In this document: positions 1 through 5,374 of the stretch, in pieces
How the letters are laid out: each line of letters begins with the position of its first letter
Numbering within the stretch: position 1 is the first letter of the stretch
Assembly (NCBI GenBank): GCA_949289715.1
Contig: CASEPJ010000119.1
Coordinates: forward strand, 1 to 8,316
Source of the DNA: an uncultured Clostridia bacterium
GTDB lineage: Bacteria; Bacillota; Clostridia; Christensenellales; CASEPJ01
DNA: 8,316 bases
Reading direction: 5' to 3'
The notes under the pieces: generated by a model
The model's input: the letters and a program-made list of their open reading frames with translations, nothing else
Database searches by the model: none
What the model was told of the DNA's origin: nothing
Position numbers and translations under genes: made by a program

Positions 1-750
1 ATTTAACCCCAATTCGCCCAAATAATAAACCAGATTTTTAATAAAACATTTTTCCTCATCGCTCATACAATAAAAATAGTCGGAAATATCATATTTATCG
101 TAACAGGGATTAAAAAAACTAAAATCGAGAATACTTGCTCGGTAAACATAATGCAATTTTTTACTGTTACTGTCTTTCTCTGTTTTTTCTCTTATTATTT
201 TTAAAGCCTTAAATAACCCCGGATATGTACTGCTTGACAGAACAGTATTCTCTTTTGAAACATTAAACTTTATTTTTAGTTGTTCAAAGATTTCTACAAA
301 CTTTACTCTATCGATTAACGTAAAGCTTCTTATATAAGTGTAAAACTTTTTATAATCTGCTTTACTTAAAAAATAACTTTCTTTGTTAAAATCGATATGA
401 CTTATTAAAAAGGTAATAATATAATTAGGAAGTGATAATTTACTGTTATAAACTTTAAGTATCTCCAAACGTTCCGTCTGTTTTTTTTCTTTCGCAACGG
501 TAAAAGCGTTTTGAAGGTTCAAATTATGTAAATTATCATCAAGCATTTTTGAGTCTATAGTTAATATTTCGGGTCTTTCATATAAAGTTTCATACATATT
601 ATATACGAAATCGTAATAATCGTTAAAACACTCATAGTAATCTTTCTCTATATGCTTTAATGCAGTTTCTTTGGGCGTAAGCATAACGCCTTTTCTGTAT
701 AATACTTTTTGTGCGTAAGTATCAAAAACTTTTTTATTCGGGTCAAACAT
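1..750 (-). CDS. Hypothetical protein, C-terminus cut off by the window edge
   Basis: Reading the minus strand from an ATG at 748-750 gives 250 codons without a stop, running off the left edge, so the C-terminus and true length are unknown. An AAGGAG-type ribosome binding site lies 7-8 bases upstream of the ATG. The protein begins MFDPNKKVFDTYAQKVLYRK and is rich in Lys, Tyr, Phe, Asn and Asp. There is no signal peptide, long hydrophobic segment or cysteine motif, so a soluble cytoplasmic protein is likely. A mostly helical, charged composition is suggested, for example around residues 95-115 and 165-180. I do not recognise the family and propose no function. It lies 110 bases downstream of the U32 gene on the same strand, so it may be partly co-transcribed with it, although a weak promoter of its own is possible. 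The gene call is supported by the long open frame in A+T-rich DNA plus the binding site. Confidence 0.75.
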   Translation of the reverse strand, partial: MFDPNKKVFDTYAQKVLYRKGVMLTPKETALKHIEKDYYECFNDYYDFVYNMYETLYERPEILTIDSKMLDDNLHNLNLQNAFTVAKEKKQTERLEILKVYNSKLSLPNYIITFLISHIDFNKESYFLSKADYKKFYTYIRSFTLIDRVKFVEIFEQLKIKFNVSKENTVLSSSTYPGLFKALKIIREKTEKDSNSKKLHYVYRASILDFSFFNPCYDKYDISDYFYCMSDEEKCFIKNLVYYLGELGLN

Positions 751-789
751 TTTTTTCTCCTTATCTTTTTATTTATTAAAATATTGACT

Positions 790-817
790 CGTATAATTAA
801 TTTATAAACCAAATCAA
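790..817 (-). promoter_or_regulatory. Weak candidate promoter for the hypothetical gene
   Basis: On the minus strand TTGATT (812-817) and TATACG (790-795) are separated by 16 bases, about 40 bases before the start codon at 750. Both boxes match the sigma-A consensus only partly and the region is A+T-rich, so chance is a real alternative. No terminator separates the upstream U32 gene from this gene, so read-through is equally possible. Confidence 0.25.
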
Positions 818-860
818 CAATTTAACCGTTGTAAATAACCTGCAATTAAAAATTACCTTG

Positions 861-3056
861 CTATTTGGTAAAATCCGTAAACTTCTTTTTAGCAGTAGGT
901 TTTAACACTGACTCATCGCAATACATTTCAAAGGAACAATTATTTGCTTTTCGCCTTCGGAAATTAAGTTTTTTACCGTTTTGCATAACATAGGTCAAAG
1001 ATTTATCAAAACTACAGTTTGAACATTTGTTACCATAAACCGTTTTATAGGGGCAATTTGCAAAGTTCATTAAAGGAATTTTTCCTTCATAAAAAGCCCC
1101 TCTCCTCTTAATCGTTTCGTCCTCAATAATAAGTTGCGGTTCGTATGAATATACGAAATCCTTTGCGCCTAAAGACAACAAGACGTTAGCGGTTTTTTCG
1201 TTTGTAATGTTGTGTGCCGGGCCACATACCGTTTTAAATCCTTTTTTTATAAAACTCAAACCCCATAAATTTTGCGAAATTACGCCTATTTTATCGTTTC
1301 CCGTTTTTTCGAGAATATCTTCTATAATTAAACAGTCTTGACTCGTTGCATATACCGGTAGCTCCAAATAAAAAAAACTTTCTCCCTTTTTTAAAATGCA
1401 ATCATAAAACTTTTTTATTTGCTCCAAATCATATACATCGGGAGAATAAACAATTTGCGCACCTTTTTTATAATTTAAAATAAAATTTTCAATCGACGAA
1501 TACACCGCATAAGAATTATCGTTTAAATCTTTATTCTTTATGCTCAAGCTCCACGATTTTCCCTTTTTTATTTGTGAATTATAATTCTCAATAATTTGTT
1601 TTTCCAAAAGTTTTATAATTTCACGTCTCAAAAAATTTAAGTAACTTTTTTTTATAAAAACATTATCGGTTACTATCTCCTTTTTTTTGAATTCAAAAGG
1701 CGTACCTCCGGTTTTTGTAAGAGACGATAAAATCTCCTCCTCGCTTAACGGAGCAGTCTGTGCGGTTAAAGCGTTTTCGCCTTCTAAAGTAACCTCATTA
1801 TTTTTATATTCTGCTTTAATAACTATAGGTTTATCGGGTATTGCGTAAAAGGAAATTTCTGCGATAATCTTTTTTTCCTCTGTTGGAGCATTTTCTTCTT
1901 TACTGTCAACCGTAAGATACAAATCCATACCTTTTTTTAATTCGGCAGATGTAAAAATCAAATAAACGCCCTCTTTTTTTTCAATAAAATTTCCAACCCC
2001 GAAACTTACTTCTCTATCGAAATCACCCAAAGTTTCAACGCCTTTTAATCCGTCCCCCGTGGCTAATTTATGAAACCCGCAGCTTACGGTAATTCTGTAA
2101 ATATTTTTAAAAGGCTCAACATTTAAAACTTTTCCGATTTTTATACCCCTATGGTTTTGAAAACGCTTATTTACTATACAAGGTGCATTTCCTTCAAAAT
2201 AAAGCCCAGTATTGTAATCTCCTCTGAAAAAAGCCTTTTTTAATCGTTCAATTAATGCCGCCGAGGCTATTCTTGCGCCTTTTAGAGCAAGTCTATAACA
2301 TTGTGCGGCGGCGGCTACATAACCTTTTCTTCTCAATCTTCCTTCTACTTTAAAACTGCTTATGCCGCAATCCTTAAGCTCGTTAAGTTTTTCTATTAAA
2401 CATAAGTCCGCAGGAGAAAGCAAATAGCCTTCGCAAATATTTCCCCTTTTATTTTTTGCCCAATATTTTAAACGGCACAGTTGCAAACATTCCCCCCTGT
2501 TGCCGCTCTTATTGAATTGCGAAGACGAAAAATAGCAATTACCGGAAAAGGATACGCATAACGCCCCTTGAACAAAACATTCGGTTTCTAAATGAGTACG
2601 CTCATGAATTTCCTTCATATCGCTTTTCTTTGTTTCTCTTGCCAATATTACCCTTTCAAAACCTAACTCTTCGGCAATCTCTGCACCTCTTAAATTATGG
2701 ATACCCATTTGAGTACTTGCATGTAAAACAATATTTGGGAAATTTTGCTTTAAAAAAAATGCCGCCCCTATGTCCTGTACGATAAACGCATCTGCATGGG
2801 CATTTACGGCGGCTTTTGCCAATCTGAAAAATTCCTCGAACTCATCGTCTTTTAATAGTGTGTTAAAAGTTATATAAACTTTGACGCCTCTTAAATGCGC
2901 ATAGTTAATCCATTCCTCTATATTTTTCTCGTCAAATCCTGCGGTCTTGGCTCGTGCATTGAATTTTCCCAATCCTAAATATACGGCATCGGCATAGGAA
3001 TTTATTGCGGTTATAAAATTTTCCGTATTCCCTGCAGGAAGTAATAATTCAGCCAT
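861..3056 (-). CDS. U32-family protein with DUF3656-like domain (RlhA-type RNA hydroxylase candidate, 'peptidase U32')
   Basis: This 731-residue protein has the U32 hallmarks. The N-terminus is MAELLLPAGNTENFITAI. The signature at residues 159-177 reads ECFVQGALCVSFSGNC followed by YFS. An NRGECLQLCR segment follows at residues 186-195. Cysteines 167, 174, 190 and 194 fit the iron-sulfur ligand positions expected in the family. Residues about 400-490 match the DUF3656 pattern (KTGGTPF, then a YLNFLRRE helix). The C-terminal part (about 505-731) has a second cysteine group (668, 678, 681, 707, 713). Family knowledge: U32 members RlhA (with DUF3656) and TrhP make 5-hydroxycytidine or 5-hydroxyuridine in 23S rRNA or tRNA using prephenate. 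A cytoplasmic RNA-modification role is therefore more likely than proteolysis, but the substrate is inferred. There is no signal peptide. AAGGAG lies 5 bases before the ATG, and the stop is TAG. It is transcribed away from the amidase gene. Confidence 0.9.
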   Translation of the reverse strand: MAELLLPAGNTENFITAINSYADAVYLGLGKFNARAKTAGFDEKNIEEWINYAHLRGVKVYITFNTLLKDDEFEEFFRLAKAAVNAHADAFIVQDIGAAFFLKQNFPNIVLHASTQMGIHNLRGAEIAEELGFERVILARETKKSDMKEIHERTHLETECFVQGALCVSFSGNCYFSSSQFNKSGNRGECLQLCRLKYWAKNKRGNICEGYLLSPADLCLIEKLNELKDCGISSFKVEGRLRRKGYVAAAAQCYRLALKGARIASAALIERLKKAFFRGDYNTGLYFEGNAPCIVNKRFQNHRGIKIGKVLNVEPFKNIYRITVSCGFHKLATGDGLKGVETLGDFDREVSFGVGNFIEKKEGVYLIFTSAELKKGMDLYLTVDSKEENAPTEEKKIIAEISFYAIPDKPIVIKAEYKNNEVTLEGENALTAQTAPLSEEEILSSLTKTGGTPFEFKKKEIVTDNVFIKKSYLNFLRREIIKLLEKQIIENYNSQIKKGKSWSLSIKNKDLNDNSYAVYSSIENFILNYKKGAQIVYSPDVYDLEQIKKFYDCILKKGESFFYLELPVYATSQDCLIIEDILEKTGNDKIGVISQNLWGLSFIKKGFKTVCGPAHNITNEKTANVLLSLGAKDFVYSYEPQLIIEDETIKRRGAFYEGKIPLMNFANCPYKTVYGNKCSNCSFDKSLTYVMQNGKKLNFRRRKANNCSFEMYCDESVLKPTAKKKFTDFTK

Positions 3057-3070
3057 TTTTTCTCCTTATT

Positions 3071-3087
3071 TATGTTATTTTAACATA
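3071..3087. repeat. Perfect 7-bp inverted repeat on the U32 -10 box (possible operator)
   Basis: TATGTTA, a 3-base spacer, then TAACATA. The repeat covers the whole predicted -10 element (3077-3082) and ends just upstream of the predicted start site. That is where a dimeric repressor would block polymerase. No regulator gene is nearby, and short A+T palindromes arise easily by chance here, so an operator role is only inferred. Confidence 0.3.
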
Positions 3088-3105
3088 TTTTTAATACAAA
3101 GTAAA
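3077..3105 (-). promoter_or_regulatory. Candidate sigma-A promoter of the U32 gene with extended -10
   Basis: On the minus strand TTTACT (3100-3105) and TAAAAT (3077-3082) are 17 bases apart. The -10 box is preceded by TGT, giving an extended -10 (TGnTAAAAT). Transcription would start near 3070, only about 14 bases before the ATG at 3056, which leaves a very short leader holding just the AAGGAG ribosome binding site (3062-3067). The box quality is good, but the surrounding sequence is very A+T-rich. Confidence 0.5.
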
Positions 3106-3127
3106 TACTTTTCTGAATTTTTTTATT

Positions 3128-3186
3128 GTATAAAATATTGATTTGTTCCATAGCTTTTTTTAATAAAAAATATTTGAATTTTATAC
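3128..3186. repeat. 9-bp inverted repeat with A/T-run stem inside
   Basis: GTATAAAAT (3128-3136) is the exact reverse complement of ATTTTATAC (3178-3186). Between the arms are further partly pairing segments and a T-run followed by an A-run. The whole element could fold as a long imperfect hairpin. No T-tract placement makes it a clear terminator, and it lies between divergent promoters, where no terminator is expected. Its function is unknown. Confidence 0.35.
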
Positions 3187-3312
3187 TTTTTAATAATGTC
3201 GATATTTTAGTATTTATTGTTTTTTACCTTCTTTTAAAAAAACCTACCTTTTCGATAAGTTCGGGGAAAAAATATATTTAAAAATAATTGTTTGTAAAAT
3301 TTAAGTTCAAAA

Positions 3313-3326
3313 AATAAACGTTTATT
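3313..3326. repeat. 14-bp perfect palindrome upstream of the amidase gene
   Basis: AATAAACGTTTATT reads identically on both strands and is centred on ACGT, about 130 bases before the amidase start codon. A perfect palindrome with a CG centre is a plausible binding site for a dimeric regulator. No regulator is known from this window and no promoter element is fixed relative to it. Confidence 0.35.
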
Positions 3327-3455
3327 AAGTCAAAACTAAAAAAGTCGCAAAACCAAAATAACCGATTTTTTTGAAAAATTAACAAAAAAACGCTGATTGC
3401 ATAAAATAATTATTATAAGAAAACTAAAAAAATTAAAAATACGAGATTAACTGTT

Positions 3456-3980
3456 ATGTCAGAAAACCATATAAAATACGAAAATGTTACATATGACAGA
3501 ATAAAGGCGGCGGAATATGCTCATAAATGGGCTTATAAAAGAAATCCTCAATTCTATGATTTTTCTCAAATAGGGGGAGACTGCACTAACTTCGTATCTC
3601 AGTGTCTATATGCGGGTTGCCCTTATATGAATTTTAATAAAGACGTGGGTTGGTATTACATTTCTCCTTCAAACAGAGCTGCGGCTTGGAGCGGCGTCGA
3701 ATATTTTTATAAATTTGTCGTAAATAACAAAGAAGCCGGCATTTACGGGCGCCTTTGCGAAAGCAAAGAACTTTCGGTTGGCGATGTTATTCAATTAGCA
3801 AACTCAAAATACAATTATTATCATACTTTGTTCGTTTGCGGATTTTCACCTAACGAAATTTTGGTAGCCGCTCACTCATATAATGCTTTCATGCTGCCTT
3901 TATCGTCTTATCACTATAATAATTTACGCTGCATAAAAATTTTAGGGGGAAGAAAACAACAAGAAAACCCCGCTTATTAA
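3456..3980 (+). CDS. Amidase_6 / NlpC-P60-like cysteine hydrolase domain protein
   Basis: This 174-residue protein consists almost entirely of one putative amidase domain. The nucleophile motif GGDCTNFVSQC places the catalytic Cys at residue 43. A general-base His is expected at 123 (YYHTLFV), and AAHSYN (His140) followed by the LRCIKI strand near the end is typical of Amidase_6 proteins. GDVIQL at 109-114 is the usual turn before the His strand. Such domains are thought to cleave amide or peptide bonds, often in cell-wall material, but the substrate is unknown. There is no signal peptide, transmembrane segment or binding domain, so this copy looks cytoplasmic, which is unusual for a wall hydrolase. 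The start is the only in-frame ATG after a stop at 3402-3404. The ribosome binding site is poor (only GAG at 3443-3445), in contrast with its neighbours. The gene stands alone, divergent from the U32 gene and convergent with rpsI. Confidence 0.85.
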   Translation: MSENHIKYENVTYDRIKAAEYAHKWAYKRNPQFYDFSQIGGDCTNFVSQCLYAGCPYMNFNKDVGWYYISPSNRAAAWSGVEYFYKFVVNNKEAGIYGRLCESKELSVGDVIQLANSKYNYYHTLFVCGFSPNEILVAAHSYNAFMLPLSSYHYNNLRCIKILGGRKQQENPAY

Positions 3981-4231
3981 AAACGTTTATAACTTATTGC
4001 CCATAAATAAAAATATTGTCGATTATTTTATTGCGTAAATTTATTATTGTTTTGAAACTATACGCTACTCGCTGCGCCGTTTCGACGTAGTATTTAGAAT
4101 ATTCAGCGTAAATTTAAGATTGTTTACAATTATTCGATTTAAATGAATTTTTTAAATTATTTGAAGTAATTTAATATAAATTTAAAGTAATTTTATTTAT
4201 GGCATTAAAATAATTTATTTACAGAAAAATT
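3981..4231. other. Non-coding 3' region after the amidase gene, with a GC-rich patch
   Basis: No gene is visible in these 251 bases. The patch at about 4061-4090 is clearly G+C-richer than the surrounding sequence, and CTAC (4065-4068) can pair with GTAG (4087-4090). The patch is bracketed by an 11-base direct repeat, GCGTAAATTTA, at 4033-4043 and 4106-4116. Further on, 4160-4179 and 4181-4200 form an imperfect 21-base tandem duplication. If the amidase transcript ends only at the shared terminator, all of this is 3' untranslated RNA. Confidence 0.5.
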
Positions 4232-4259
4232 AAAACCCGCTTTGACAAAGCGGGTTTTT
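4232..4259. terminator. Bidirectional rho-independent terminator between the amidase gene and rpsI
   Basis: AAAACCCGCTTT and AAAGCGGGTTTT form a perfect 12-bp stem with loop GAC. On the plus strand the hairpin ends in a run of T. On the minus strand the right-hand arm likewise ends in TTTT and is followed by AATTTTT. It lies 26 bases past the rpsI stop, and it is the only strong hairpin downstream of the amidase gene, so it probably ends both converging transcripts. Confidence 0.9.
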
Positions 4260-4284
4260 AAAATTAACGATATAATACAAAGCA

Positions 4285-4695
4285 TTAACGTTTTGAGAAT
4301 TGCGGAGCTCTTCTTGCTTTTTTCAAACCGTATTTCTTTCTTTCTTTCATTCTCGGATCTCTCGTTAAAAATCCGGCTTTTTTAAGTACAGGTTTTAAAT
4401 TTTCGTCGGCCTGAACCAAAGCACGGGAAATACCGTGTCTTATTGCGCCTGCCTGGCCGGTAAATCCGCCGCCTGCAACATTTACCATAACGTCGTATTT
4501 ATCGAGCGATGTAGTCAAATCCAACGGCTGACGAACAATAAATTTTAAGGTATCCAATCCAAAATAATCGTCAATACTTCTTTTATTTATTTCTATATTG
4601 CCGTTACCGCCCGGTATAAGACGTACTCTAGCTATAGCTTTTTTTCTTCTGCCGGTACCCCAATATTGAATTTTCTTTTTAGCTTTAACTGCCAT
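4285..4695 (-). CDS. rpsI: 30S ribosomal protein S9
   Basis: This protein of the small ribosomal subunit has its C-terminal tail reaching toward the P-site tRNA. The 136 residues match the usual length of about 130. Visible family features are YWGTGRRKKAIARVRL near the N-terminus, VNVAGGGFTGQAGAIRHGI in the middle, and the conserved tail KKYGLKKARRAPQFSKR ending in the invariant SKR. The start ATG has an AGGAGGGG ribosome binding site 7 bases upstream. It follows rplM by 13 bases in the standard L13-S9 order and is almost certainly translated from the rplM transcript, since no promoter fits in the gap. The strong hairpin at 4232-4259 ends the operon. No truncation or unusual residue is seen. 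Confidence 0.98.
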   Translation of the reverse strand: MAVKAKKKIQYWGTGRRKKAIARVRLIPGGNGNIEINKRSIDDYFGLDTLKFIVRQPLDLTTSLDKYDVMVNVAGGGFTGQAGAIRHGISRALVQADENLKPVLKKAGFLTRDPRMKERKKYGLKKARRAPQFSKR

Positions 4696-4702
4696 AATAT
4701 TT

Positions 4703-4711
4703 CCCCTCCTA
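4703..4711 (-). promoter_or_regulatory. rpsI ribosome binding site overlapping the rplM stop codon
   Basis: On the minus strand the sequence TAGGAGGGG contains the rplM stop TAG (4709-4711), whose last two bases are the first two of the AGGAGGGG Shine-Dalgarno. Ribosomes ending L13 therefore sit on the S9 binding site, which favours coupled, equimolar translation of the pair. Confidence 0.8.
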
Positions 4712-5140
4712 ATCTATATTATAAACGACGGGTTGCTGAGCTTCGTGTTTATGCTCTGCGCCTTTATAAACTCTGAGTTTTCTTGCCATATCTCTGCCTA
4801 AAGAATTTTTTGGAAGCATACCTTTTATTGCTTTTTCCATAGCAAATTCGGGTTTTTCTGCCATAAGTTTTTTATATTGGATTTCTTTAAGTCCTCCGAT
4901 ATGACCGGTATGATAACGATAAAACTTTTTCTCGAGCTTTTTACCCGTTAAAATTACTTTATCACAATTAATTACGATTACATGATCGCCCGTATCCACA
5001 TGAGGGGTAAATGTAGGTTTATTTTTTCCTCTTAAAATCGAGGCCGCAACGCTTGCCACTCTGCCTAAAGGCTTGTCGGCTGCGTCTATAACGTACCATT
5101 TTCTTTCAACGGTTTCCGCTTTTGCCATAAATGTTTTCAT
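4709..5140 (-). CDS. rplM: 50S ribosomal protein L13
   Basis: This early-assembling large-subunit protein is 143 residues long, as expected for the family (about 142-145). Typical segments are ERKWYVIDAADKPLGRVAS, ILRGKNKPTFTPHVDTGD, the ILTGKKLEKKFYRYHTGH region, and the family signature around AIKGMLPKNSLGRDMARKL followed by VYKGAEHKHEAQQP. The first ATG was chosen because AGGAGG lies 11 bases upstream. A second Met at residue 5 would be even further from it, and MKTFMAKA is a common Firmicute L13 beginning. It is the first gene of the rplM-rpsI operon and has a consensus promoter and a leader of about 55 bases. In many Firmicutes this pair follows truA; here it stands alone, with a divergent PRC-barrel gene upstream. 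Confidence 0.98.
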   Translation of the reverse strand: MKTFMAKAETVERKWYVIDAADKPLGRVASVAASILRGKNKPTFTPHVDTGDHVIVINCDKVILTGKKLEKKFYRYHTGHIGGLKEIQYKKLMAEKPEFAMEKAIKGMLPKNSLGRDMARKLRVYKGAEHKHEAQQPVVYNID

Positions 5141-5177
5141 AATGGCTGTTTCCTCCTGTTATTCGTATTCAAGTAAA

Positions 5178-5195
5178 AACTTAAAACACTAAGTT
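5178..5195 (-). ncRNA. Short 5' leader hairpin of the rplM-rpsI transcript (L13-leader candidate)
   Basis: On the minus strand AACTTA and TAAGTT pair perfectly around a six-base GTGTTT loop, starting at or next to the predicted +1 (5194-5195). Firmicute rplM operons are known to carry an L13 leader structure thought to mediate feedback control. The position fits, but I cannot confirm a match to that family from sequence alone, and the stem is short and A+T-rich. Confidence 0.4.
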
Positions 5196-5200
5196 CCACC

Positions 5201-5229
5201 ATTATATAGTATTTTTTTGAATATGTCAA
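5201..5229 (-). promoter_or_regulatory. Full-consensus sigma-A promoter of rplM-rpsI
   Basis: On the minus strand TTGACA (5224-5229) and TATAAT (5201-5206) are separated by exactly 17 bases. Both boxes and the spacing match the housekeeping consensus without a mismatch. Predicted start is near 5194-5195, about 55 bases before the rplM ATG. This strength suits a highly expressed ribosomal protein operon. Confidence 0.92.
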
Positions 5230-5374
5230 CGATTTTTACGCCATTTAGTGCTTTTATAATAAAAAAATTTATTTTTATTTGTAATTTTTTATTTTTTTAT
5301 GTAATTTATCATTCAATGCATAATAAACAAGTTGTCCGAATAAAATAAACCGATAACGCAATGGGAGGTTTAAT
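5230..5374 (+). promoter_or_regulatory. Region driving the PRC-barrel gene; promoter not resolved
   Basis: This A+T-rich stretch lies between the divergent rplM promoter and the PRC-barrel start. Two weak plus-strand options exist: TATAAT at 5255-5260 with TTTTTA at 5233-5238 (16-base spacing), and CATAAT at 5319-5324 with TTTATG at 5296-5301 (17-base spacing). Neither has a good -35 box. The ribosome binding site GGGAGG at 5363-5368, 6 bases before the ATG, is clear. Confidence 0.35.

Larger units (their letters stand above)
3057..3455. other. Gene-free divergent intergenic region, about 400 bases
   Basis: This stretch separates the divergent U32 (minus) and amidase (plus) genes. All frames are broken by frequent stops and no gene is visible. 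It holds the U32 promoter candidate and its palindrome at the left end, a 9-bp inverted repeat GTATAAAAT (3128-3136) / ATTTTATAC (3178-3186) flanking a T-run/A-run hairpin, and a 14-bp perfect palindrome at 3313-3326. I could not identify a convincing plus-strand promoter for the amidase gene: TTGAAA (3371-3376) and TTGCAT (3397-3402) have no -10 box at proper spacing. Confidence 0.7.

Noticed and set aside
3371..3402. TTGAAA and TTGCAT as -35 boxes for the amidase gene
   Set aside because: No -10-like sequence occurs at 16-18 bases from either, so no promoter could be assigned.
5126..5128. Second ATG of rplM (MAKAETVERKW) as the start
   Set aside because: The AGGAGG site is 11 bases from the first ATG and 23 from the second, and MKTFMAKA beginnings are common in Firmicute L13.
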